Positions 12,863 through 28,207 of a stretch of 64,000 bases of DNA are shown in pieces; positions within the stretch are counted from its first letter, which is position 1; the number at the start of each line of letters is the position of its first letter. The stretch is taken from positions 17,115,835-17,179,834 of the forward strand of contig NC_003076.8 of assembly GCF_000001735.4 (NCBI RefSeq). Reading direction: 5' to 3'. The DNA is from Arabidopsis thaliana. Taxonomy: Eukaryota > Streptophyta > Magnoliopsida > Brassicales > Brassicaceae. A program made the translations under genes and the position numbers. The notes below the pieces were generated by a model. That model worked only from the letters and a program-made list of their open reading frames with translations, ran no database searches and was not told the origin of the DNA.

Positions 12863-14116
12863 CCGAAACTCTTCTTTCTCTCCGATTTAAAAGTGAGCTC
12901 TTGTTTTAGGTGATTAGAGTGTCTTCAAACATTAATCCACTCCGTTAATGTTTTGTCTGATAATGGTTTTGCTTTTCTTTTTATTCTACTACTCTTTTGG
13001 ATTAACTATCCTGATATATTGCATGGTTAATAAGAATGGATGCGTATTTGATGAAAAAACGTCTACTCATTCATCATAAACACAAAAAGCTAAGTATCTA
13101 TTTCTCAAATTCTAACTTCAAACTATCTAACTTCTTAATTCTATTATTATATACTTTTAAAACTACCTATTTCACTAAACTTCCACAACTTATTCTTAGC
13201 TTTTGTATGAGTTTTATCCTCAGTTTTCTATATAGGATTTTGAAAATTCGTTATTTTTATTCGTGAAGAGAATGTACATACTTTGAGATCAATCTAGCTA
13301 CAATAGCACAAAAAGATAATTGAACTTGATAATGTATATTTGATGGAGAAGTTAACTTGAAGAGGACCGATGAACTTTAATTTCATCCCAAAACAATTAA
13401 GTAACAAAAGTTATGTTATAGAAAGAACATTTTGGGGTTTTAATAACATAAATTTGGGGTTTCACGAATTAAGAACCATGAATCGGTTAACTCAAATACG
13501 ATAAACGACTGCTACCAGTGACCAGTCAACAATGTTTTGGAAGTTACGTTAATATACAAAATGATTCAAACAATCGAAATTTGAAATTTGTGGTTCAAAT
13601 GTTAGGCCTTTTGTGCTTTTGTTTTTTAATAATTTTCTCGTCTTTTTGAGGAAAAAAACAAACAGTAGTTTAAACATGCTTTATCTTTTCCTTAGGCCAC
13701 AGCAAAAGCGACTTCTTCTTCTTTAATATTATTATTCTTTTTCCATCTTTGTGGTGTGTGTTGGAATGTCTAATTCCTTCCTCTCCTCCTCCACCACCTT
13801 CGATGCATTGCTCCATTTCTTAGTCTAGAAGGAAAATCTAGTTTTCAAAAAAGCCCTGAATTTCTTAAACTAGTTAATTACATGTTTAATGCTCTTCATT
13901 AAGTGTGGGAAAATCCATTTATTATAATTCTGTCTCACTTTTTCATGTAACTAATTAACGAAAGATACTTTAGGGTTTAATTCCCCTTTATTGTCTCTTT
14001 TAATTGTCATGCAACACGTACTTATACACTGCAATGATGTAGTATTTTGTATCTTTATCTGGTATATTTGAAATTTCAAATACTCCCTTCTAAACAAACT
14101 ATTAAATGAATGTCAG

Positions 14117-14155
<39 letters not shown>

Positions 14156-14700
14156 CACCAGGTACGTTTGAAATTTGAAAATACACAGCTTTAATAAACA
14201 AACTCTTAAACTGTATCAGAAATTGTTGATTATAAAAAAAAAAAAAAGAAAAAAAATTCCTAGACATGAATAATCAAGAGTTTTTTTGTTTTCTTCGTTA
14301 ACAATCAAGAGTTCTTTGTTATATATATTGTTTAAAGTACTCTTGCGAGCGCTCTTTATGGATAATAGATCTAGTAGTCTTCGTTTACTAATTCTCTCTC
14401 ACAAATCCAAACAAAAAGGAACTGTGTACTTAAATCCTGTAATGACAATTTCATACATACTAAACAAGAACTATTAAATACTAGGATAATACATACTTGA
14501 AGAAATAACAACTCTTCATGTAGTCGTGTCTTTTTACAATTTAAAATTTGAAAAATAAAAGTTACATTTACCTTTACAACGTCGGTCGTTTTCCACACAA
14601 TAGATTACCCACTTCTACTCGATAGTTTTCTCTATAATATAGAGACAAAAGAAGAGAGCATTTAAATTCTAAAGAACAAAAAAGGAAAAACAGAGCAGCC
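12863..14700. other. Intergenic
   Basis: Contains the 3' UTR of the TRM-like gene and the promoter of the GH17 gene. The only structure seen is an AT microsatellite near 14.1 kb (separate entry). Short open frames lack any signature. Confidence 0.5.
14060..14225. repeat. (AT)n microsatellite flanked by an imperfect direct repeat
   Basis: An uninterrupted AT run occupies about 14108-14152. On its left is GGTATATTTGAAATTTCAAA followed by CTAAACAAACT and TGTCAGAAA; on its right is GGTACGTTTGAAATTTGAAA followed by ATAAACAAACT and GTATCAGAAA. The flanks are thus two diverged copies about 100 bases apart with the microsatellite between them. Confidence 0.7.
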
Positions 14701-16929
14701 ATGAGAGCTTCTGTTTATTCATTGATCCTACTCTTCTTCTCGTGTTTACTACATCTATCAAGTAAGTTCTACAACAGTTTCATTGTTTTTCTTTACTATA
14801 TAAAACTTTCTCTAACTCGGATTCTTTCACATGTATCAAAACAGAGTCTCAACCGTTCCTCGGAGTAAACTACGGCCTAACCGCCGACAATCTTCCACCT
14901 CCGTCAGCGAGTGCAAAGCTCCTTCAATCCACAACTTTCCAAAAAGTCCGTCTTTACGGATCCGACCCGGCTGTAATCAAGGCCCTAGCAAACACGGGGA
15001 TCGAGATCGTCATCGGGGCGTCTAACGGCGATGTACCCGGTCTAGCATCGGACCCGAGTTTCGCCCGAAGCTGGGTCGAAACCAACGTGGTACCTTATTA
15101 TCCAGCGAGCAAGATTGTTCTCATTGCCGTGGGAAATGAGATCACATCATTCGGCGACAACAGTCTCATGTCGCAGCTTTTGCCGGCGATGAAAAATGTC
15201 CAAACTGCCCTCGAGGCGGCGTCTCTTGGTGGCGGGAAAATCAAAGTCTCGACAGTACACATAATGTCGGTTCTAGCCGGGTCAGACCCTCCTTCGACCG
15301 CGGTATTTAAACCGGAGCATGCTGATATATTGAAGGGATTGCTAGAGTTTAATAGTGAAACCGGGTCGCCTTTCGCGGTTAACCCCTACCCGTTTTTCGC
15401 TTACCAAGATGACCGGAGACCCGAAACGTTGGCCTATTGCTTGTTTCAGGCCAATCCTGGCCGTGTCGACCCCAACAGCAACCTCAAGTATATGAACATG
15501 TTCGATGCTCAGGTTCTACATTTCTTGACATATTTTAAGTTTTAGCTATTTTACTAGAAGTACTATTTATGTACCGAAATTTTAGTGCACAACACATAAT
15601 TATTTCATCATTCCGTTTTTTTTTTTTGGATAAACGGTTTTATTTCATGAATTTTTCTTTTTAGTATATTATTAAAGTACAACGAGATGATATTTTAGTA
15701 GTTTGTATGTTTGATAAATGGAATTAATTTTTCTCAAGTTTGGTTTCGGAAAAGAAAAAAAAACTTTGTTAAATTAAAGAGATTGGCATATTCGTTACGT
15801 CAAATGAATGGAAAGTGAAAACTGTACTCTAGAAGGAAAAGTAGTATAAATCGTTAAAGGACACAAAGTGAGTGTACCTTATAAAGTTAGTACTGGAAGG
15901 TAGAAATTTGATATCGAAATTTGCAATAATGGATTCATACTATTAGGAAAAGAGACTACAATACAAATTAAAAATGTTATTTGTAACATATATAAAAAGA
16001 AGTAAACATATAGATGATATAATTAATCTGTTTTGTGGTTTAATTTACGGTGGTAAAAATTTGTTTTGTAAAGGTTGATGCGGTGTATTCAGCTTTGAAC
16101 TCGATGGGGTTCAAGGACGTAGAGATAATGGTCGCTGAGACTGGATGGCCATACAAGGGAGACCCGGAGGAGGCTGGTGCAACAGTTGAGAACGCTAGAG
16201 CTTACAATAAAAATCTCATTGCTCATTTAAAATCTGGGTCCGGGACGCCACTTATGCCCGGGAGAGTGATCGACACATACTTGTTCGCATTGTACGACGA
16301 GAATCTCAAGCCCGGGAAAGGTTCTGAACGAGCCTTCGGTTTGTTTAGACCTGATCTAACCATGACTTATGATATCGGGCTCACCAAGACTACCAATTAT
16401 AACCAAGTAAGTTCTCGTTTCAAACATTAAATAGAAATATTGGATATGAACTTAAACGTATAGTTTTGATCAGATGTTCTATTTCATAAAAGTAAAAATT
16501 GTAAACTGAAAACCCCGAACCGAATTTTGGTAACTAGTCAATGGATACTTAAAATTGAACATATATGATTCATATGATGTTAATTTAACTTGAGGCAAGT
16601 CCATGAAATGCACTACAATATAGCCTCTTATTGATGTTAATTTAACTATCAATTATCTTTGTTACGTCTCCCAGACTTCCATGGCTCCATTGTCACCAAC
16701 AAGGCCACGTCTTCCACCAGCCGCGGCCCCGACGAGACAAACATTACCTTCTCCTCCGCAGATGATTCTTCCTTCACCAGTTACTCCCTCCGACAAAAAC
16801 TCTGGGCAAACCGATGTTCACAATTCCACTCCGCGCTCTGCCTCTCTGGCTCACATATGCCGCTCTCTCTCTATTTCGGCATCGATGTTCTTTGTCTCCG
16901 TTTTGTATGCATTGATCATATTGTTGTAA
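14701..16929 (+). CDS. Glycoside hydrolase family 17 glucan endo-1,3-beta-glucosidase, GPI-anchored
   Basis: Four exons (14701-14761, 14845-15512, 16074-16406, 16675-16929) give 438 residues. A signal peptide covers residues 1-20 (hydrophobic LILLFFSCLLHLS). The GH17 barrel starts at FLGVNYGLTADNLPPP. The acid/base glutamate is E119 in VLIAVGNEIT and the nucleophile is E265 in IMVAETGWPYKGD, both intact. After the catalytic domain comes a Pro/Thr/Ser-rich linker with no CBM43 (X8) module. The extreme C-terminus is hydrophobic (SASMFFVSVLYALIILL), a classical GPI-anchor signal, so the enzyme should sit on the outer face of the plasma membrane and hydrolyse callose-type beta-1,3-glucan. The coding sequence is noticeably more GC-rich than its introns. 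I remember it as At5g42720. Confidence 0.93.
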
Positions 16930-17541
16930 AATCTCTTCATCGATCTTATATTATGTCTCTTACTAATTTAAACTAAACTATAATTGAATGGACTAAAACG
17001 AATATAAACAAATGAATAACCACTAACTAGAATGGTTTAGACCAACTCCATTGGAGGGTCCTTAAGAGTTTCTAGTACTGAATCCTTACAAAAAGAAGCC
17101 AAAATTAAATCAGAAAAATGAAATTAATCAAGGTACGCACCTTAGCTTAGGTATTTTGTGATGTTTTAGGTGCGTATACGTGGCGGTTTCCCATTGGGTA
17201 AGGTAAGAGACAAAACAATTTTTTTTCTTTCCTCTGTTTGCGAAATCATTGTCTCTCTTCTCTTGTTTTCTCCGGATGAATTCTCTCTCGATCAGCTTCA
17301 TGCGGCGTCCACATCATCAAATTGGAGAAGATAACCGAAGAAAATCGTCCCCCTTCCGCCGTGATCATCATCTCAACCGACGGTCTCAACATCTGTGACT
17401 TCGAACATAATCGGCGATTTTGATGAACCAAATCGGAGAGAGAAGATTAATAAGATAGTTTTGAGGAAGAAATCACAATTAGAGCTTAAAGCAAGAATAA
17501 ATCACAATCACAAGATGAGAATTTTTCGGACAACGTAGTGA

Positions 17542-17935
17542 TAATCAGTCAATCGGAGAAAGAAGGTGACCCGAGTGTTATAACCATCAATTGTCCTGAC
17601 AAAACGGGTCTAGGTTGTGATCTTTTTCGTATCCTCCTCTTCTTCGGCCTCAACATTGTCTGAGGAGGTAACAATTCCATCTCATCATTACACTTTGTGT
17701 GGTTTTCAAAAATTTCTTATTTTTGATATCTGCTGTGGTTTGTGACTTGAATGTGTTCGATGAAATTCCTCTGAAAAGATGTATCAACTAATGGAAAATG
17801 GTGTTACTTGGTCTTCTAGGTGATTGGGAAACCAAACACGAGATGGAATCTGTTGAAGGTGAGACTTGTTGAGGCAAGTGCTTCTTTTTCTTAGGCCTTT
17901 GGTATCTCAAGATGTTACCTTTCTCATCTTTTCAA
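17542..17935 (+). pseudogene. Broken ACT-domain (ACR9/ACR10-type) gene fragment
   Basis: A reading starting near 17542 gives VVIISQSEKEGDPSVITI and continues as NCPDKTGLGCDLFRILLFFG, an ACT-domain start typical of the plant uridylyltransferase-like ACR9/ACR10 proteins. It meets TGA just after GLNIV (near 17660) where an Arg codon CGA is expected. A GT..AG stretch (about 17668-17820), which looks like a retained intron, is followed by VIGKPNTRWNLLKVRLVEA and then ASFS, a TAG where Trp (TGG) is expected, and AFGISRCYLS. An exon between the two ACT pieces appears missing. Retention of an intron points to capture from genomic DNA rather than from a processed message. I remember this locus as the pseudogene At5g42730. 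It is non-coding as it stands. Confidence 0.85.
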
Positions 17936-17959
17936 CATTCAGGTTTGTGCAAGTCTTTA

Positions 17960-18243
17960 ATGTGGTTGTGAGAATGCCGTGTGGTAGGGTCATCATCTTA
18001 GAGGGTCTATTGCAGGGCTTCACTCTCCTTCGCTACTGTTCCTAATAGATCCTTCAAAAGAGAAACCGTCATGGAGGATCCTAAATGTCCCAGGGAAACC
18101 ACCCAAGTTAGCTTGGGGACATAGCACATGCGTTGTTGGAGGAACTAGAGTATTGGTCCTTGGTGGTCACAATGGTGAGGAATGGATACTCAATGAATTA
18201 CATGAACTCTGCTTGGCTAGCTGGCAAGACTCGGATCTGTAAA
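17960..18243 (+). pseudogene. Broken kelch-repeat fragment of the ADAGIO/FKF1 type
   Basis: After RMPCGRVII (near 17990) the frame shifts by one base, then reads [54 protein letters not shown] and [17 protein letters not shown], with TAA at 18241-18243. This matches the last two kelch repeats and natural C-terminal end of the blue-light F-box proteins (ZTL/LKP2/FKF1 family). No LOV or F-box part is present, so it cannot encode a working receptor. It lies in the same orientation as the ACT fragment in the same transposon, a chimera of two source genes. Confidence 0.83.
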
Positions 18244-18998
18244 GACTCTTTCCTTATTCATTTAGTTTGTGGTTATGTATCTGTCACATTCCAAACTCTT
18301 ATGACAGAAGCGTGTGTACATAGTAAATTAGTGATTGTTGTACGCTTTAGATATTAATGTAATGATGTTAATGGTTTTGCTGTATGAGATCCTTCTATAA
18401 TATACTTACTCCTTGTTACATGACCATGCAGCATTTGATTTTGACGTACCAAAAGGCTTCTCTGAAGCATGCGAACACATAACATCCAAAAGAGAAGCCA
18501 CTGAGTTATGACATATGTCAACAAACCCAAAAGTAGAAATAATCACACACACCTCAAATAAATAGAATGAAGAAACCGAACAAGTAAAGTACACAAACTC
18601 CAATACAAAGCTAAAACCTATTTAATTTCATCAAAATACTAGTTCATCCAAAATGGCAAGTTCTTCATCCAAAATGACTGGTTTTTTTTATAAAAAAAAT
18701 TCACTTAAGGATTCTACCACTGGACAGTAAAAAATGTAAAGACTCTACAAAAACTCTAAACTTTAAAATTTTCAAAATTTATTATTATACAAATGTAAGG
18801 ATTCCTTTATAAGGACTTACCAATGGTCTTGCTCTTATATTCTAATTTTAATACAAAAGAATATCATTCACTTTTTTTTGTTACCTTATATTATGCTATT
18901 TTTGTTTGTTTATTATTATAAAATGTTAAATTTATTTATCATCAAAAAGAGAATATGTACAATGAAAGAGGACTGTCATAAGGCGGACTCAGTAAACT

Positions 18999-19334
18999 GT
19001 GCCTAGCCATGAATGTATTAGCAAGAGCTCCACGGCTCCGTCATCAGCTCCAGAATCTGACACAAGATCGGAGAAAAACTCAAATGCAGATGAAGGGTCA
19101 ACGAGTCAGAACGACGTCGCTGCAGTAAACAAAGGAAAAGGGATATTGGGCCACTCACCTAACAAGCCCAATGTCAACTTAACTGAGAAGCCCAACAAAT
19201 CTTCTTCATCTTCTCAACGGTCAAAACCACCTATGCAAGAGAACAAAGCCAGAGTAACGACAGAGAAGAGGAGCGTCTGTCGTACGCCTCCAATCAACAC
19301 GGAGAACAGATTTGATTGTTTGATGATCTGCTAA
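18999..19334 (+). pseudogene. Possible LINE ORF1/zinc-knuckle-protein remnant
   Basis: An open frame of 111 codons has low-complexity Ser/Lys/Asn content and ends with NTENRFDCLMIC. The 'NRFxxL' ending after a polar linker resembles the region behind DUF4283/zinc-knuckle ORF1 proteins of plant LINEs. No zinc knuckle or DUF4283 core is visible, and no reverse transcriptase follows. I treat it as a retroelement fragment rather than a gene; this is weak. Confidence 0.3.
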
Positions 19335-20245
19335 GCATAACAAGATTGAGACATCTGTCAGTTTACAATAATTGAAACTCTAGCGTTGTTTAACTATAAA
19401 AGGAAACTTGTGATGTAACATAAAACTTAAGTGAAATAATAAGAAAGTAAAGTTCACTCAAAACATTACCTAAAATAGCCGTCTTGCTCTTAATTTCAGA
19501 ATGGTTGTGAGTTTTCAAATAGATTAGAATTTAAATTGTCAATAAAAATTGTTAAAAATATTCCAAAAACTAGATTCCTTGATTTTAAAAAGAACCATAT
19601 TCACAAAATCTTGAATGGGTAAAAAATAAGTTTTTCAAAAACAAAAACCAAAAACCATTACAAAAACTAGTAAACAATCAAAGCCTATATATAATAAAAT
19701 ATTATCCGCCGTATATGGCGAGTGAAATCAGTGTTCTAAGATGGTCTGAGAATCGTATTGGGCAAGTTATAAAATTCTCAAAAAATATTGACTTTGCCTT
19801 TTGTTTTTGATTTGTATTCCAGTGTATAGAAAATGAATAAACCAATTTCCTTAATCCAACTAAAACGCCACCGTTTTAACATTCTCTACCAACTTATTCC
19901 GTTCTATCGCGCGTGTTGCAGAGCAGAACCTTCCGTCAACACGTGTCATACCCTCAGCTCTCACACGCTTCTTCCCTATCGGAAACTTTCTCTCTTCTAG
20001 CTTTCTTCTTCTCACAATTCCGGAATCTTCTTCTTCACCTCATCTTCGAAGACCTTCAGGTTTTTGTTTTTGTTTTTGTTTTTGTTTCCTTCTCTTGATT
20101 AATCAAAACTGTGATACCAATTCAAGTTTTGTTCCGTTAAATCGCGATGAACGACGACTCTCGCGTTTCAAAATCAAATTGTTTTGAATCTGAATTTTTA
20201 TTATTATTTGACTTTTTCGTTGTTGTTGATGATTGATTACTAGTA
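19335..20245. promoter_or_regulatory. PGI promoter and 5' leader with a leader intron
   Basis: A CACGTG G-box sits at 19940-19945, shortly before a CT-rich leader. The sequence CTTCAG followed by GTTTTT (near 20060) and the TACTAG just before the start codon look like donor and acceptor of a 5' UTR intron of about 185 bases, which begins with several GTTTTT repeats. Known plant housekeeping genes often carry such leader introns. The upstream half (19.34-19.9 kb) is AT-rich without a supportable feature. Confidence 0.55.
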
Positions 20246-24788
<4,543 letters not shown>

Positions 24789-27193
24789 TGACCAAGCCCA
24801 AGTTTCTCTCCTTCGACCAAACGTGAACCATTTGAGCATTTTTCACCCTTGTTCTTCTTTTTTTCACTGTCCCTGATCAGAGTATACTTTATCGGCACTC
24901 ATAAATTATCTAAAAATGGGTACTAATAATCCAAACCCCATAAAATCAGAATTGGGAGCATAATATCAGAGGAGCTTTTTTTCTCTAAATTATATGCACA
25001 TAAAATGATTTAAGAATAGTCGGCAGCCTTTTCGTATCCGAAAATCAACGTCGAGTGACTATGTACTTCGATCGAGTGTTTTGATGCTTAACGTGTACGA
25101 TCAAAAACTTAACATCCTTAAAAGAACGCACGACTTAGGATACTTTCTCTTATTGCTCATCAGAATTTCATAAACCATAGAAACAGCATTTTTCAAGCTT
25201 GCATGGCAATCCGGTTATTCCGAAAGATATTGTATCTGATTAATGATTATATACGTAACTATTCACTTTAGATTTTGTAGAATAGCATTCATGTACCTCT
25301 GTTTACGGTTATTGTATATAACATACCTCTTAAAACAAATCAATTGTCAGTGCCACAGTCAAAAGCAGACCACTAGTTAAAACAATTTTCCACCAAAGAA
25401 ACCGTTGATACACTTTTGCGCCCAAGTCCTTACCCAACGTTAAACATTTTTTACCAAATAGTGGTTCAGAACAATATCGTGCACTCCAATGCATGGAAAG
25501 AAAGTGAGGTGATGACTTGGAGAGAAAGTGAGGTGATGACTTTTACAACTCTGGTTTGCCCATTAAACAACGATATTTTTCTTTTATATTTCGGAGAATG
25601 TTAGTTCACGACAATGAATGTCGGCGCATGACCCCATCTTCATGTGCACGAGTTGTGGTCAGTTAGGTCAATGATGTGATGTGACCATGCTTTTTGTGTC
25701 AGAAGTCATTTACTCTGGTGTGAAGCCGCCTCTAAAATTGGTAAAACGCTACTATAAAGTATCATAATGCTGCAACTTGTGATCCATGTTAACAACCCAA
25801 ATGATAGTGTGACGTTTTCTATAAGAGGATCGACCTGCCCTACGTAAGAACTTTAATAATTGCAAACTTTTGGGGTTTGTTCTACCTTTCCAAAACTAGC
25901 CTAATAAAACAAGATATGTACTTATACCGTTCATGCAACGACATCAACATTCAACCGAGTAGTGGCGCTTCCATTGGGCGTGTCAAGGGATCTTGCCCGT
26001 GTGCGAATCAACCGAAATTCTCGTTTCTAACTAGTAGAGTTGGACACGGGGCGAGTACCCATTTTGAGTTTGTGACAAAAGTTACAGAAAATTCTAGAAG
26101 TAGATCAAAGTACACTACATAACTAAGCAAACAAGGCTAAGTCGAGAGTGGAAACACCGATTTCGAGTTCACGAATCCCGGAAGTTCACGTGGTTGCCAC
26201 ATGACCGAATAACTGGGGTCCTCATCGTTGTTACCACGAGCAATTTATACGAGGTCCGTCCTTAAAAGTTAAAACCTCGTAATAGAAGCCTACATCTTCT
26301 CTGAGAGTTAGAAACGTAGAATTTGTTGTAAGACATGTTGCAGATATTGTTCATTATAGACTTCGAAAGGTTGTTGACGTTGTGAAGAACATGAAGCAAG
26401 AATTTTGAAAGAACAAATTAAAACAAAGCAAGGATTAGGGGAGAGTTGCCTTCTTGAATCTATAAACGTTTTCAGTAACTTTGCATGTCCTATTGTTGAA
26501 GTTAATATTGTAACACTTTATTTGTTCAATATCCTTTTAATGCAATACTTCTTTTGCAGGCTAATGATTAGTGGTTAGTGTAAAAACCGACATATACGTG
26601 GTCAAATCTTCCGTGTCATTTTCTTTGTCAAAAATGTAATTATTTCATTGAAAATGAAAAGATTTAAGTTTTACAAAAATGTATAACTTTGGATTTATTG
26701 GTTCCATTGAACAAAAAAAGAAAACAACATAGAAGCAAAGACAATCTCTTGTGTCATTATACTAGTCTCCACCACAAAATGGTTTTGTTCTAGCATTGGT
26801 TATGTCAGTGACAAGTAAACGAAGAGGGCCGATCTCAAAACCCATCTCTTCTTTTGCTTTTCAAAATGAAACTCTTCTCACTTTCTCGGTTTTTGGTCAT
26901 CCCCAATTTGTGGAAACAAACAATAAAACCCCAGCCTGGACTTGTTGTTATCGATCTATTATTCTAACAAAGTTGTCACATTTTTCTTTAAAATAAATCT
27001 CTTTTTCATTATTATAAATGAATTATGGGGACACATAGTATAGGAACAATAACTCCTTTTTTCTATACACGAAATAAATAATTACCTCTACTGTAATTCT
27101 TAAAATCCACGTCACACACTAACACTTTTGTTTTTTCTTTTTATCTTTCCGACAAGAAAGAACAACAGATTAAGGACAAAAGAAAAAACCAAA
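24789..27193. other. Intergenic, 2.4 kb, probably old mobile DNA
   Basis: No gene can be supported. After the PGI 3' UTR, 25.0-26.45 kb is less AT-rich than other spacers here and shows scattered short frames. A 24-base tandem duplication (AAAGTGAGGTGATGACTT at 25501 and 25525) is visible. A frame near 25640 reads FMCTSCGQLGQ then a stop, faintly like a zinc-knuckle. I see no terminal repeats and cannot name a family. Confidence 0.4.
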
Positions 27194-28207
27194 TCAAGAA
27201 TCCTTAACCTTATCATCACGATCAACGGCGCTTGAGTTCTTGCAATGAGCAATAGCTGCTTGAATCGCAGCTTGTAACTCTTCCATGGTACTATCACTTG
27301 ACGATGATGACGTGGACCCCGAGCTTGACGATAGTCCGGCCGTAGACACACGAAGATGGCCACTATTAGTCGGAGATGTTCTCATCGACGCCGGAGCCGA
27401 GAACAATTCACCTCTCCTTCCTCTTATGAGATCTCTCTTGTTGTAAGATCCATTAATCATTGTTTTGCTGTTTCCGTTTGGACCCATAAGAGAGGAAGAG
27501 AAAGAGTAAGAAGAAGTCTGTCTTCTGTTCCAAAACTGCGTGCCGTTTCCTCTTTTCTGAAACAACATCCTTATGTACTTCTTGACGGCGTGACTTAGGT
27601 CTAAGCTCATAGGTTTCTTGATCTTCTGTTGTTGTTGTTCTTGTTCTCGCTCGTTGCTTTCAAAACCCTTTCTCCATTTTGATAAACCAAAGAGAGAAAA
27701 TGACTTAATGGGTTTGGTTTTTACCCGAATCTCGCCCTCTGCTTTGTCTTCGGTGTTGTCGTCCTTTGCCTCGGTACTTATGTTGGTGATAGCGTTTTCA
27801 GTGTTGTTGTTGTTGTTTGTGGGCTGGTCGGGTAATATATCTTTGACGGGGAGGGTAAATCCGTCATTATACGAGCCTGTGGAAGTTCGGGGAGAGACAG
27901 GGAGGTGAGAGAGGAGATGGAGAGGAAGAAGGTGGCCGTGGAAGAAGATTTCATCGGCGGGGGATAAGTCGACGGCGAAAGGATCGGTTTGTTGATAAGA
28001 CGATGTCGTTTTGGATGGGCTTCTAAGAGTAGGACTGATGTGTTTTGAGGAAGAAGAGAGAGGCTGGAGAGAGATAGTGAAAGAGAAGTCATGAGAAGGA
28101 GAAGAACAAGTGGATGATATTGGTGAAGGTGAAGCTTCTTGTTTAGGGTTTTGCTTTTCAGAAAAAGTTTGAGAACTGTTCTTCACCTGTTGTAGATTAG
28201 TTTCCAT
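27194..28207 (-). CDS. BKI1: BRI1 KINASE INHIBITOR 1
   Basis: Intronless, 337 residues, matching the known protein length. BKI1 is a plasma-membrane-associated inhibitor of the brassinosteroid receptor kinase BRI1; on signalling it is phosphorylated, released and binds 14-3-3 proteins. Seen here: Ser/Pro-rich N-terminal half; the basic membrane-targeting stretch with Y211 in AVKKYIRMLFQKRG, the residue known to be phosphorylated by BRI1; S270 and S274 in RRGELFSAPASMRTSP, the reported 14-3-3-related sites; and the C-terminal BRI1-interacting motif STMEELQAAIQAAIAHCKNS at residues 306-325. All these sites are intact. I remember it as At5g42750. Frames on the opposite strand are shadows of this gene. 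Confidence 0.97.
   Translation of the reverse strand: METNLQQVKNSSQTFSEKQNPKQEASPSPISSTCSSPSHDFSFTISLQPLSSSSKHISPTLRSPSKTTSSYQQTDPFAVDLSPADEIFFHGHLLPLHLLSHLPVSPRTSTGSYNDGFTLPVKDILPDQPTNNNNNTENAITNISTEAKDDNTEDKAEGEIRVKTKPIKSFSLFGLSKWRKGFESNEREQEQQQQKIKKPMSLDLSHAVKKYIRMLFQKRGNGTQFWNRRQTSSYSFSSSLMGPNGNSKTMINGSYNKRDLIRGRRGELFSAPASMRTSPTNSGHLRVSTAGLSSSSGSTSSSSSDSTMEELQAAIQAAIAHCKNSSAVDRDDKVKDS

Larger units (their letters stand above)
17040..18834. mobile_element. PIF/Harbinger-like DNA transposon carrying captured gene pieces
   Basis: The left end reads GACCAACTCCATTGGAGGGT and the right end, read inward on the other strand, GAGCAAGACCATTGGTAAGT; both continue with CCTTA. The element is bounded by TTA at 17037-17039 and TTA at 18835-18837, the target duplication expected of PIF/Harbinger insertions. 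It has no transposase, so it would be non-autonomous. Inside are two fragments from unrelated host genes (ACT-domain and kelch), both broken. Boundaries and TSD are seen directly; superfamily assignment rests on TSD and end style and is inference. Confidence 0.7.

Noticed and set aside
25630-25680. Zinc-knuckle-like CTSCGQLGQ
   Set aside because: Only the first half of a CCHC motif, then a stop; too short to support a retroelement gag.
27618-27908. Open frames on the plus strand opposite BKI1
   Set aside because: Shadow of BKI1 codon use; no start context or domain.
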